Positions 1 through 8,800 of a DNA stretch of 64,000 nt are shown here, in pieces; position 1 is the first letter of the stretch; the number at the start of each line of letters is the position of its first letter. The DNA comes from Bradyrhizobium sp. SSBR45G (lineage in GTDB: Bacteria > Pseudomonadota > Alphaproteobacteria > Rhizobiales > Xanthobacteraceae), in assembly GCF_030159255.1 (NCBI RefSeq), contig NZ_BSCT01000006.1:124001-188000 (forward strand). Direction: 5' to 3'. The notes under the pieces were generated by a model. It did not search any database. It was not told where the DNA came from and saw only the letters and a list, made by a program, of their open reading frames with translations. Both the position numbers and the translations under genes were made by a program.

Positions 1-717
1 CTGGCGACGCGGGTGCCGCTCGCCGGCATCGTCAACACCGGTTTTGCCTTCACGTCCTACGACCAGGTGTGGAAGGCGATGGACGGCAGCCTCGGTGATC
101 ACATCCGCAAGGACATCGAAAAGACCGGGGCGATTGCGCTGTCGAAGCCGTGGGACAACGGCTTCCGCCAGGTCACGTCGTCGACCCGCGAGATCAAGAC
201 ACCCGACGATCTCAAGAGCTTCAAGATCCGCGTTCCGGCCGCACCGATTCTGACCAGCCTGTTCCAGGCGCTCGGCGCCGGCCCGACGCCGATCAACTTC
301 AACGAAGTCTATACGTCGCTACAGACCAAGGTGGTCGAGGGGCAGGAGAACCCGCTGCCGATCATCGCCACCGCCAAGCTCTACGAGGTTCAGAAATACT
401 GCTCGCTCACCAGCCATGTCTGGGACGCCTACTGGATCCTGGGCAATCGCGCCGCCTTCGGCAAGCTACCGGGCGACCTGCAGGCGCTCGTGCAGCGCGA
501 GTTTTCCAAGTCGGCCGATGACGAGCGCGCCGACATTGCCGCGCTGAGCCAGAGCCTGCGTGCCGATCTCGCCGCCAAGGGCTTCACCTTCGTCGACGTC
601 GATAAGGGCGCGTTCCGCGCCGTGCTCGCCAAGAGCAGCTTCTACAAGGATTGGCGCGGCAAGTTCGGCGAGGAGGCCTGGACGATCCTGCAGTCGAATG
701 TCGGAGAGCTCGGATGA
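1..717 (+). CDS. TRAP transporter solute-binding protein (DctP family), 5' partial
   Basis: Periplasmic solute-binding subunit of a tripartite ATP-independent transporter, which delivers an organic acid to the membrane subunits encoded next. The reading frame is open from base 1, so the start and signal peptide lie outside the window. About 238 codons are visible. They contain the hallmark DctP block with KIRVP (the Arg that usually contacts the substrate carboxylate), GAGPTPINFNEVYTSLQ and VVEGQENPL. The stop overlaps the start of the fused permease (ATGA), so the two are co-translated. The ligand cannot be predicted. Confidence 0.9.
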   Translation: MATRVPLAGIVNTGFAFTSYDQVWKAMDGSLGDHIRKDIEKTGAIALSKPWDNGFRQVTSSTREIKTPDDLKSFKIRVPAAPILTSLFQALGAGPTPINFNEVYTSLQTKVVEGQENPLPIIATAKLYEVQKYCSLTSHVWDAYWILGNRAAFGKLPGDLQALVQREFSKSADDERADIAALSQSLRADLAAKGFTFVDVDKGAFRAVLAKSSFYKDWRGKFGEEAWTILQSNVGELG

Positions 718-2573
718 ACAGCGTCGACGCGTCTCTGGCAGCACCCGCGAAGCACGGCATCGTCGAGAGCCTTGAGCGGGCGCTGACGAAGCTGATCGAG
801 ATTCCCGCGATCATCGCGCTGGTCGCGGAAGTCGGAATCCTGTTCACCGGCGTGACGGCACGCTTCGCCTTCAACCGGCCGCTGACCTGGGCCGACGAGC
901 TCGCGTCGATCACCTTTCTCTGGTTGGCCATGCTGGGCTCGGTGCTCGCGCTCAGCCGCGGCGAGCACATGCGGATGACCGCGCTGATCGACCGCGTGGG
1001 CCCGCGCACCCGCGCGGTGCTGGAGAGCGCCGCGCTGATGGCGCCGGCGCTGTTCCTGGCGATCCTGCTGCATCCCGCGATCGACTATGCCAGCGGGCAG
1101 GCGTTCGCGGAAACGCCGGCGCTCGGCCTCCCCGACAGCGTGCGCGCTGGAGCCGTGCCGGTCGGCATTGCGCTGATGCTGGCGACCGCGTTACTGCGAA
1201 TGGCGCGCCTCGGTTCGCGCGATATCGCGATCACGCTGGCGATCCTGGCAGCCACGGCGCTGGTGCTGTGGGGCGCGGCGCCGGCGCTCAAGGCGCTCGG
1301 TAACTGGAATCTGATCGTCTTTTTCGCGATCCTGCTCGGCGTCGCCGTGCTCGCCGGCGTGCCGATCGCCTTCTGCTTCGGTCTCGCTACGGTGGCCTAT
1401 CTGCTCACGGTGACGTCGGCGCCGCTCGAGGTCGTGACCAGCCGCATCGATGAAGGCGTCTCGTCGCTGGTGCTGCTCGCCATTCCCTTGTTTATCCTTC
1501 TCGGCCATCTCATCGTGATGACCGGCATGGCGGCTGCAATGGTTGGCTTCCTGGTCTCCCTGGTGGGCCATGTCCGCGGCGGCCTGTCCTACGTGCTGCT
1601 CGGCGCGATCCTGCTGGTGTCCGGCATTTCCGGCGCCAAGACGGCGGACATGGCGGCTGTCGCGCCGGTGCTGTTCCCGGACATGAAGCGCCGCGGCATC
1701 CATGATGGCGAGCTGGTCTCGCTGCTCGCTGCCTCCGGCGCGATGGCCGAGACCATTCCGCCCTCGATCGTGCTGATCATCATCGGCTCGGTTGCCGGCG
1801 TGTCGATCTCGGCGCTGTTCACCGGCGGCATCTTGCCGGGCCTCGTGCTCGCGGCGGCGCTGGCCGTCGTCGCCAAGCGCCGCATGGTCGAGCCGGAAGG
1901 CGTGGTTCGGCCCCGTCCGTCCTGGGCCACGATCCGCGTGGCCCTGATCACCGCGCTGCCGGCGCTGCTGCTGCCTGTGCTGATCCGCACGGCGGTGACC
2001 GAAGGCGTCGCCACTGCGACCGAGGTCTCAACCATTGGCATCGCCTACACGGTCGTGGTTGGGCTTTTGGTCTATCGCCGCTTCGACTGGCGTAAGCTCT
2101 ATCCGGCCTTGGTGCACACCGCAGCGCTGTCCGGCTCGATCCTGTTCATCATCGGCGCGGCCACCGCGATGGCCTGGGCGCTGACGCAGTCGAACTTCTC
2201 GCACGCGCTTGCGGCGATGATGGTGGCGGTGCCCGGCGGCAAATACGGCTTTCTGCTGATCTCGATCGCCGTGTTCATCCTGCTCGGCAGCATCCTGGAA
2301 GGCCTGCCCGCGATGGTGCTGTTCGGGCCGCTGCTTTTCCCGGCGGCCAAGCTGCTCGGCGTGCACGAGGTGCACTATGCGATGGTCATCATCCTCGCGA
2401 TGGGCATCGGCCTGTTCGCGCCGCCATTCGGCCTCGGATACTACGCGGCCTGCTCGATCGGGCAGATCCATCCGAATGCAGGCCTGACGCGGATCTGGCC
2501 CTATCTCGGCGCCCTCGTGCTCGGCCTGCTGCTCGTCGCCTTCGTGCCGTGGCTGTCGATCGGATTTCTCTGA
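714..2573 (+). CDS. TRAP transporter fused permease (DctQ-DctM)
   Basis: Inner-membrane permease of the TRAP system, 619 residues. The first ~170 residues form a small DctQ-type four-helix domain (LTWADELASITFLWLAMLG is typical). Residues from about 200 onward form the large DctM domain, with the conserved stretches GVPIAFCFGLA, PLFILLGHL, SGISGAKTADMAAVAP and PPSIVLIIIG. I chose the ATG at 714 because it overlaps the stop of the binding-protein gene by 4 bases; an in-frame ATG at 651 lies inside that gene. Fusion of Q and M is common in this family. The gene is followed by a 280-base gap, so the operon probably ends here. Confidence 0.92.
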   Translation: MNSVDASLAAPAKHGIVESLERALTKLIEIPAIIALVAEVGILFTGVTARFAFNRPLTWADELASITFLWLAMLGSVLALSRGEHMRMTALIDRVGPRTRAVLESAALMAPALFLAILLHPAIDYASGQAFAETPALGLPDSVRAGAVPVGIALMLATALLRMARLGSRDIAITLAILAATALVLWGAAPALKALGNWNLIVFFAILLGVAVLAGVPIAFCFGLATVAYLLTVTSAPLEVVTSRIDEGVSSLVLLAIPLFILLGHLIVMTGMAAAMVGFLVSLVGHVRGGLSYVLLGAILLVSGISGAKTADMAAVAPVLFPDMKRRGIHDGELVSLLAASGAMAETIPPSIVLIIIGSVAGVSISALFTGGILPGLVLAAALAVVAKRRMVEPEGVVRPRPSWATIRVALITALPALLLPVLIRTAVTEGVATATEVSTIGIAYTVVVGLLVYRRFDWRKLYPALVHTAALSGSILFIIGAATAMAWALTQSNFSHALAAMMVAVPGGKYGFLLISIAVFILLGSILEGLPAMVLFGPLLFPAAKLLGVHEVHYAMVIILAMGIGLFAPPFGLGYYAACSIGQIHPNAGLTRIWPYLGALVLGLLLVAFVPWLSIGFL

Positions 2574-2853
2574 GGCATCGAGAGGCGGGTGAACGGCGTG
2601 AGCACCAAGTTGTCAGTCCTGAATGGACTAAACGAGAAGACGAAGGTGATGATCTTCGTCCTCGAACAGCTAGCAGATTTGATTGCTCGCCTTGTGGAGC
2701 TCCTTGTGCAGTTGTTGGACTCTCGTGGCAGGTGGCCGAGGAAACGGCGTCGTTCGCCAGAATATTCTGGTGTGCCCAGATTGTGCCCGGGGCAGAAAGG
2801 GGCACATTGCAAGTAATTTGAGTAAGCCATTAAAATATCAAGCTTAAGTTTAG
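2574..2853. other. Non-coding gap between TRAP operon and nitroreductase
   Basis: 280 bases between convergent genes. Short reading frames cross it but none has a convincing ribosome site or family resemblance. I see no clear hairpin-plus-T-run terminator. The end nearest 2853 is AT-rich compared with its surroundings. Confidence 0.5.
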
Positions 2854-3551
2854 TCAGGCGCGGAGCGTTTGCATTCCCTGCGACAAGCCTCGAAGCGTCG
2901 CAAATTCCGATAAGTCGGCGCGCTCCGTGCGAAGGCTGTTGATGGGATGCTCAGCATCCGCGTAGCCGAGAGCCATGCCGCAAAAGATCATGAGATGAGG
3001 CGGCAAAGCGATGAATTCGGCTATCGTCCTGTGCCAGATTGCCCACGCTTCCTGCGGGCAAGTGGCCAATCCCTTTTCGAAGGCCAGGAACATGACGGAT
3101 TGCAAGTACATGCCAAGATCAGCCCACTGTCCCGGCTCCATCTCGCGATCGATGGCAAAGAACAAGCCGGCCGGAGCGCCGAAAATCCAAAATTCTTCGC
3201 GAGCTGCTTCAGGCGCGCGGCCTTGTCCTCGCGTGGAATTTCAATTGTGCGATAAAGATCTTCGCCGTTCTTGAAGCGTCGGGTCCTGTACGGCTCCTTC
3301 AGCTCGGGTGGATAGATGTTGTATTCTGCTTTTTCGCCCATTGGGTTGATCTTCATCCGCTCGGCGACGAGCGACTTGAACCGTTCGAGCTCTTGACCAG
3401 CCAGCGCCCAGACATGCCAGGGCTGAAGGTTGCCGCCCGAAGGCGAACGACCGGCCGCCAGCAGGATATCCTTCACGATCTCTCCCTGGACCGGCTTATC
3501 CAGAAACGCGCGGACCGACATTCGTGAGTTTAGGGCGTCGGAAACTTTCAT
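2854..3551 (-). pseudogene. Nitroreductase-family flavoprotein, frameshifted
   Basis: FMN-dependent nitroreductase-like protein read from 3551 down to 2854 in two frames. The N-terminal part (about 124 residues: SVRAFLDKPV, AAGRSPSGGNLQPWHVW) reads in one frame. It then passes into nonsense near 3180, while the C-terminal part (FFAIDREMEPGQWADLG, FEKGLATCPQEAW, GMALGYAD) continues in another frame. Adding one base around 3180 would restore the usual NF-FFGAPAGLFF block and give a normal protein of about 232 residues. It is either a recent pseudogene or a sequencing error. It lies 34 bases downstream of the quinone oxidoreductase and is probably co-transcribed with it. Confidence 0.8.
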
Positions 3552-3585
3552 AGGTTGTCCTCATGCAAAGCGTCGAAGGCGATCG

Positions 3586-4563
3586 TCAATCGATCCGAAC
3601 AACCATCTTTCCCAGTGCGGAACGCGCGGTCATTGCCTTGAAGGCATCGCGGAAATCGTGAAAGGCGAAGATCTTCCCTACGACCGGAAGGAGTGTCTTT
3701 TCGCTCAACCAGGCGAATAGCTGGGCAATAAGTTGGTCGCGCACGTCCGGTTCGCGGCGGCCGATCTGAGCGAGGTCGACGCCCAGCAATGCGCCTCCTT
3801 TCAGAAGTGGTAAATTGAAGGGCAGCGCGGGAATGCTGCCGGCCGCAAACCCGACGACAAGATGACGCCCATTCCAGGCGATCGAACGGAAAGCCTGCAG
3901 ACTCAGGTCACCCCCCACCGGGTCAAAGATCACGTCGACGCCTTGGCCACTGGTGAGAGTCTTTATCTCGTCACGCCAGCCGTCGACGGTGTAGTCCACC
4001 ACTGCGTCGGCGCCGTACGCCGTCGCAAACTGCCGTTTCGCCTCAGTCGATGCGGCTGCTATGACCGAAGCGCCCAGTAGCTTTGCTACTTGTACCGCGG
4101 CGATGCCAACCCCGCCGGCTGCGCCAAGCACCAGCAGCGTTTCGCCCTGACGAAGCGTTCCCCGCACCTTCAGCGAATAGAGCGCTGTAAGATAATTCGC
4201 AAAAAACGAAGCGCCAACTTCCGGTGCCACGTCTTCCGGCCTGACGAAAAGCGCTGAAGCTGGGAGGCAAATATACTCAGCAAGCCCACCCGATCTGGCC
4301 ATACCGATAACAGGCGTCCCTGGTGCAAAGCCTTCCACGTCCGGGGCGACTGCATCGACTGTGCCGGCAAACTCTGTGCCCGGTGTGAAGGGCAGGGGAT
4401 CCCTGGTCTGATATAGGCCCCGGACCTTCAAGCCGTCCACAAAGCCAACGCTTGCAGCCTGTATCCGGACACGAACCATCCCAGGCGTTATGTCCGGTTG
4501 AGCCACATCCTTTAGAGCGACATTGTCGATGACTTCGTAGTTCTCGACGACGACTGCTTTCAT
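3586..4563 (-). CDS. Zinc-independent quinone oxidoreductase (MDR superfamily)
   Basis: NADPH:quinone oxidoreductase-like medium-chain dehydrogenase, 325 residues, full length. The N-terminal GroES-like domain contains SVGFVDGLKVRGLYQ and PFTPGTEFAGTV. The Rossmann domain contains the nucleotide motif GAAGGVGIAAVQVAKLLGA at about residues 145-163 and the usual DPVGGD. The zinc-binding cysteines of alcohol dehydrogenases are absent, which separates it from the ADH at 25722. It probably reduces a quinone or an enone. It is transcribed ahead of the broken nitroreductase, and a decayed relative lies immediately upstream. Confidence 0.88.
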   Translation of the reverse strand: MKAVVVENYEVIDNVALKDVAQPDITPGMVRVRIQAASVGFVDGLKVRGLYQTRDPLPFTPGTEFAGTVDAVAPDVEGFAPGTPVIGMARSGGLAEYICLPASALFVRPEDVAPEVGASFFANYLTALYSLKVRGTLRQGETLLVLGAAGGVGIAAVQVAKLLGASVIAAASTEAKRQFATAYGADAVVDYTVDGWRDEIKTLTSGQGVDVIFDPVGGDLSLQAFRSIAWNGRHLVVGFAAGSIPALPFNLPLLKGGALLGVDLAQIGRREPDVRDQLIAQLFAWLSEKTLLPVVGKIFAFHDFRDAFKAMTARSALGKMVVRID

Positions 4564-4639
4564 GATAGCCTCTTACGAAATTGGAGTGCGTATAATTGAT
4601 CGAACGCAAGAGTTTCGTTTCTTTTTGGTCGAGGCGCCG

Positions 4640-5046
4640 CAATGACGGGCCAGCGAATATCTTCCGCAAATGTATCGCGGCGGTTCCGACGCCTCCGGCT
4701 GGGCGCGGGACGAGCATCTGGTTGCCAGCTTGTAGCTTGCGCCCTCTGTCAGCGCAGAATGGGCCGTGAGATATCTGCGCAAAATGAGGCCCTGCCTCGG
4801 CGGAAGTGCCATCCAGCAGGATTAGTGCTGCTTCCGCTGGAACGGCAACGTACTCGGCGAGTGCGCCCGAGCGATAAATTCCCATGACCTGCATGCCCCC
4901 GGGGCATACTCGGTCACCCCCTTCTCCGACGCTTCATGAGATAGAGGTCCTGCACCTTGAGGCCATCGACGAAACCGATTCCCAGGGCTCGCAGACGCAC
5001 GCGCGACGATGGCGTGAGCCGAGGCATGGGATCTGCTTCTCGCATT
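4640..5046 (-). pseudogene. Remnant of a second quinone oxidoreductase
   Basis: Pieces of an MDR protein similar to the product of the gene at 3586-4563 can be read on the minus strand in shifted frames. Near 4950-5046 there is LRALGIGFVDGLKVQDLYL, matching SVGFVDGLKVRGLYQ of the intact gene. Near 4780-4894 there is MGIYRSGALAEYVAVPAEA, and near 4650-4740 a degraded nucleotide motif PAGGVGTAAIHLRKIFAG. The pieces are in the correct order but with deletions and frameshifts, and the C-terminal half is missing. This is a decayed tandem duplicate or a related gene, with no intact product. Confidence 0.75.
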
Positions 5047-5077
5047 TGCGTTGGGAAAGCACAGGACCGAGCTCACC

Positions 5078-6307
5078 TCAGTTGGTCCCGGCGCTTCCGA
5101 CTTCGCCGTCGATCAGCTCTCCGAGAGCCTGCCACCTCTGACCGTCGAAACGAATGAGTTGCATCTGTTCGATCGGAAAACAATCTTTGGCAGATGTATT
5201 GATCTTGATGCCGGGCAAGAGCATCGGAACGTCCAAGTCCCTTAAGTTCGCAGCCTGCCGCATGATGTTGTTGCGCGTGAGGTCGTCGCCGCATCGCTTG
5301 AGGACCTCGAGCAGCGTGTGCGCAACGGCGTAGCCATAGACGGTGACGCGGTCTGCCTTGTCCCCATCTGGAAGATACCTGTCCATGAACGCATTCCAAT
5401 CTCTCGTGGCCGCGTCGTTGCTCCAGGCGGGATGGCTGGGGTCCTTCAAATAGGCATTTGAGATAATCCCTTTGGCGTTCTCCAGACCGGCAGGAAGGAG
5501 CACACTCGCCACGGAGGTGGAGACGCCTGCGAGGAAGACGACCGGCTCGAGTTCTGCAAGCTTGCGGATGGCCTGAGCGCTTGCTTTCGGCGTGGTCCAG
5601 GACACGAAAATGTCCGCGCCGGAGCTTCCCAGCCGCGCGATGTGAGCGTCGATCGTCGGTTCCGACAATTCAAATGACGAATCGGCGACGATCATCGAGG
5701 CCCTTTCTCCCAGCCCATCGCGCAAACCCTTCGCCTCGTCGCGCCCTCCGTCGTCATTCTGCCAGAGCATGGCAATCTTCGCGTTCGGATAGTTCTGCAG
5801 GATGTATTTTGCGTAGGCGCGCCCTTCGTTCTGGAAATTTGGCTGCCAGCCCATGGTCCATGGAAAATGGTCCGGATCGCCCCAGCGGGTGGCATTGCTT
5901 GCGACAAAGAGCTGCGGTACCTTCCGGGCATTCAAGAATTTCTGGATCGCCGCGTTCGAGGGCGTTCCAACCGACTGGTAGATCATGAGCACCTCGTCGC
6001 TCTCGACCAGCTTTCTCGCCTGCTCCACGGCCTTCGGCGGACTGAACGCGTCATCGTAGCTGACGAAAGTGATCTTCCGCCCGTTGATGCCGCCTTCATC
6101 GTTGACCTTGCGGAAAAACGCTGCAGCGACGCGACCGATGATGCCGTAGGCTGATGCGGGCCCGCTATAGGGAGCGAGATTTCCGATTTTGATCTCTTGG
6201 TCTGTCGCGCCCGGATCGTACTTCTTTTCGGTTGCATTGGCCGGTAAAGCCGCGAGGCTCGCCGCCAACCCAACGGCGGCGAAATAGGGCAGGTATCTTC
6301 GTGGCAT
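5078..6307 (-). CDS. ABC transporter substrate-binding protein (LivK type 1)
   Basis: Periplasmic binding protein of the branched-chain amino acid/aromatic-acid class, 409 residues. A signal peptide of about 26 residues (MPRRYLPYFAAVGLAASLA, cleavage near NA-TE) is followed by KIGNLAPYSGPASAYG, GGINGRKITFVSYDDAFSPPKAVEQ and the rest of the bilobed fold. I chose the ATG at 6307 because GGAGG lies 7 bases upstream; an ATG at 6328 is less well placed. No permease or ATPase gene is nearby. It closely resembles the binding protein at 35136-36350. It lies 79 bases downstream of the CaiB gene and is likely in its transcript, perhaps supplying the catabolic substrate. Confidence 0.9.
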   Translation of the reverse strand: MPRRYLPYFAAVGLAASLAALPANATEKKYDPGATDQEIKIGNLAPYSGPASAYGIIGRVAAAFFRKVNDEGGINGRKITFVSYDDAFSPPKAVEQARKLVESDEVLMIYQSVGTPSNAAIQKFLNARKVPQLFVASNATRWGDPDHFPWTMGWQPNFQNEGRAYAKYILQNYPNAKIAMLWQNDDGGRDEAKGLRDGLGERASMIVADSSFELSEPTIDAHIARLGSSGADIFVSWTTPKASAQAIRKLAELEPVVFLAGVSTSVASVLLPAGLENAKGIISNAYLKDPSHPAWSNDAATRDWNAFMDRYLPDGDKADRVTVYGYAVAHTLLEVLKRCGDDLTRNNIMRQAANLRDLDVPMLLPGIKINTSAKDCFPIEQMQLIRFDGQRWQALGELIDGEVGSAGTN

Positions 6308-6386
6308 GGTTGATCCTCCCATCGACATAACTCAGCTCGGTTACGACCGTGTTGGAAAAGGGGTAGGCCGGGACTTCGGCCGTCAA

Positions 6387-7595
6387 TCAGCCGACAACGC
6401 CAGATACTTTCAGGCGAGCAATGTCCTCGTCGGAATATCCAAGCTCCTCCAGGATTTCCCCACTGTGCTGGCCCAATTCCGGTGCGGGGTTTGGGGGCCT
6501 CTTCGTGACACCGCTTATTCGGAACGGGCTGTCCACGATTGCGCCATGCCCCGGCATCCACTCGGCTCTGACAAGCGCACCGGCATGATACATCTGGTCG
6601 TCGCCCACCAGATCTCCAGCCTTGGCCACGATCGCCGCGGTCAGGTCAGCCGCCTGAAAGATGCGTTGCCAATCGGACGAGATGCGGCTCGCAAACAGGT
6701 CGTCGAGAAGTGCCACAAGCTCGGCCGCATTGGCGCGCCGTGTTGCAAGCGCCGAAAAGCGTGAGTCCTCGATTAAGGCGGAGCAGCCGATTGCGTGGCA
6801 GAAGCGCGGCCAATCGCGTTCCTCCTGCACCAGGCTGATCATGAACCAGCGGTCGTCAGCGCACCGATAAAAGCACGTCAAAGCGTTCCGGGTGGCCTTT
6901 CGGGGTAGGCGGTACTGGATCTCGCCACCGCAGAGCACCGCCTGGATCGATGCCGCATTCGACCAGACTCCGTTGGCGAGCAGCGATGACGTGACGCAGC
7001 TCCCCCGGCCCGTGCGCTCCCGGTAAAGGAGCGCCGTGACAATCCCGGCGTAGAGGGTGACCGCTGTCGGCTGATCGCCCATCCCCATAGTGGGTGCAGC
7101 AGGAGAGCTCTCGAGGTCGGGGCGTACGCTATCGGCCAATCCCGATCGAGCCCAATAGGCATGGGCATCGAAGCCCGGTCTTTCAGCTTCGGGGCCTGTC
7201 TCCCCGTAGCCGGTGAGCGCCGCATAGACGAGACGCGGATTGATTTCCGAAAGCTGCTCATAGCTGATCCCGAGCCGAGTGCGTGAAGCCGGGGACTGGT
7301 TGGTAATGAAAACATCGGCGGAACGCACGAGCTGCCCCAGGATGGTTCGACCAGTCTCGGTCTTGAGGTCCAACCCCAGCGTACGCTTGCTGCGCGCGGC
7401 AACTGTCCACGCGTAGTTATGGTCGGCTTTTGGCAGGTTAGGAAGACGACCGAGGACCCGCTGCGGATCGCCGGCGCCGACCGGCTCGATCTTGACGACG
7501 TCCGCACCGAAGTCCGCGAGGATCACGGCCGCCGCCGGGCCGGCGACAAAGGTGGCGCTGTCAATGACTTTCAGACCCTGGAACACGCCAGCCAC
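6387..7595 (-). CDS. Class III CoA-transferase (CaiB/BaiF family)
   Basis: Cytoplasmic CoA-transferase of 402 residues that would move CoA between carboxylic acids. The family start LKVIDSATFVAGPAAAVILADFGADVVKIEP is present in clear form, and the block RPGFDAHAYWARSGL carries the Asp expected to be the catalytic residue (about position 150). The C-terminus has the common GQHSGEILEELGYSDEDI. It is the first gene of a minus-strand unit with the LivK protein downstream and is divergent from the AraC gene. The shared 130-base promoter region carries an ATTGGT-N3-ACCAAT-like site. The acid it activates is unknown. Confidence 0.9.
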   Translation of the reverse strand: MAGVFQGLKVIDSATFVAGPAAAVILADFGADVVKIEPVGAGDPQRVLGRLPNLPKADHNYAWTVAARSKRTLGLDLKTETGRTILGQLVRSADVFITNQSPASRTRLGISYEQLSEINPRLVYAALTGYGETGPEAERPGFDAHAYWARSGLADSVRPDLESSPAAPTMGMGDQPTAVTLYAGIVTALLYRERTGRGSCVTSSLLANGVWSNAASIQAVLCGGEIQYRLPRKATRNALTCFYRCADDRWFMISLVQEERDWPRFCHAIGCSALIEDSRFSALATRRANAAELVALLDDLFASRISSDWQRIFQAADLTAAIVAKAGDLVGDDQMYHAGALVRAEWMPGHGAIVDSPFRISGVTKRPPNPAPELGQHSGEILEELGYSDEDIARLKVSGVVG

Positions 7596-7667
7596 CAGAT
7601 CCTCCCTGCCGCCAAGCAGACTTGTTGCCGGCCATCCAGATGACAGCCAGATCTTTTGATTGGCATC

Positions 7668-7707
7668 TACCTAGCACTCTTGACGCAAAGGTTCAACCAT
7701 TCATAAT
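7668..7707. promoter_or_regulatory. Divergent promoters with GntR-type operator (site A)
   Basis: Operator-like site AAAGGT-TCA-ACCATT at 7687-7701 (9 of 12 positions match ATTGGT/ACCAAT). For AraC on the plus strand: -35 TTGACG at 7680-7685, -10 CATAAT at 7702-7707, spacer 16, so the site fills the spacer exactly. For CaiB on the minus strand: -35 TTGAAC at 7691-7696 (inside the site), -10 TAGGTA at 7668-7673, spacer 17. A bound protein would block both. It is the weakest of seven similar sites in the window. Confidence 0.6.
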
Positions 7708-7725
7708 CGGAACCTGGAGAGCAGA

Positions 7726-8700
7726 ATGCCCTACGGCCCCGTCCATTCGATTTCCGCGATGCACCGGCGCTTCACGTCGCCGGACAAATGGCACTCCGCT
7801 ATCGAGCCGCACTTCGCGGGAAGCCGCTACACGAGGCGGGCGCATTCGTTCTCTGTGTGGGGACGACTTGAGCGACTGGGCGATGCACTGCTGGTTGACA
7901 ACTATGTCGCCGCATCTGGACTGGGCCGCGCCAACGACACGTACGGATTTTCGATCGATCCAACCGAGACGGGAAGCTGCTTTATTTTGCTGCAGCGATT
8001 CGGAAGCGCATTCGTGAAGCAGTCTGATCGTGCGACGGAACTCCGGGCCGGCGAATGGGCCATCTTTGACGCTTCCGTGCCGACTTCATTTCTGATTCCG
8101 GACGGCAGTCGAACGATCGGGGTGACCGTTAGTCATCGATACTGCGAACATTGGCCGCGCTCTCAGCTTGGCGGGACCCGCCTCGCGAGGTCGGCTGAGA
8201 GCCGGGTTGCACTCTCAATGATTTCCGAGGCCCTGGGGTCTGCCGAATGGCCGAATTTGCGCGTTCAGGCTTCGATGGAAGTTCTGTTTATGGATGCTGT
8301 GGAAGCAAGTCTGCCTGCGAGCGCTGCCAAACGGAGCGCCTTCATCCCGAACGCTGCGAAAATCGACCAGGTGAGACAGGCCATTGAGGTTCAGTTGAGT
8401 AATCCCGATCTCGGCCCCGACGGCATCGGCCGATCTGTCGGCCTGTCCCGCCGCTCGCTGTACCGGCTCGTCCGCCGGATCAATCAGACGCCTATGGGGT
8501 TGGTCCAAGAGCTACGTCTCGCGCGAGCTGCGCGATTGTTGCGAGATCGCGCGGAGGAACCTCAGAGCATCACCGACGTGTCGTACCTCGTCGGCTTCGT
8601 CGACCCCGCGCATTTTAGCCGGGTGTTCCGGGCACGGTACGGTCAGTCGCCCAGGCAATGGTCGTCGTCCCGCACCGACGGGCAGGCCGCTGCGAGATAA
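7726..8700 (+). CDS. AraC-family transcriptional regulator
   Basis: 324-residue regulator. The N-terminal ~200 residues fit the AraC_binding_2 (AraC/NahR-like cupin) domain typical of activators such as those of aromatic or hydrocarbon catabolism (LRAGEWAIFDASVPTSF). The C-terminal ~100 residues carry the two helix-turn-helix motifs: GIGRSVGLSRRSLYRLVRR, then ITDVSYLVGFVDPAHFSRVFR with the family signature RARYGQSPRQW. It is divergent from the CaiB gene and sits 100 bases upstream of the P450-thiolase-hydratase operon, which has no GntR-type site and is its most likely target. Its own promoter contains site A, suggesting a regulatory cascade. Confidence 0.9.
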   Translation: MPYGPVHSISAMHRRFTSPDKWHSAIEPHFAGSRYTRRAHSFSVWGRLERLGDALLVDNYVAASGLGRANDTYGFSIDPTETGSCFILLQRFGSAFVKQSDRATELRAGEWAIFDASVPTSFLIPDGSRTIGVTVSHRYCEHWPRSQLGGTRLARSAESRVALSMISEALGSAEWPNLRVQASMEVLFMDAVEASLPASAAKRSAFIPNAAKIDQVRQAIEVQLSNPDLGPDGIGRSVGLSRRSLYRLVRRINQTPMGLVQELRLARAARLLRDRAEEPQSITDVSYLVGFVDPAHFSRVFRARYGQSPRQWSSSRTDGQAAAR

Positions 8701-8800
8701 ACTTGGCACCGTGCGTCAAGTGCCTGGCGCTGTGAGGCAGGTTTGATCTTCGTGCCGATGTTAGGGTGTCAGAAAATAATCAAACATCTGGAGGAGACCG

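Noticed and set aside
8741..8785. Inverted repeat GTTTGAT ... ATCAAAC upstream of P450 copy 1
   Set aside because: The arms are 7 bp and 31 bases apart; it could be AraC-related but AraC sites are usually direct repeats, so support is too weak for a feature.
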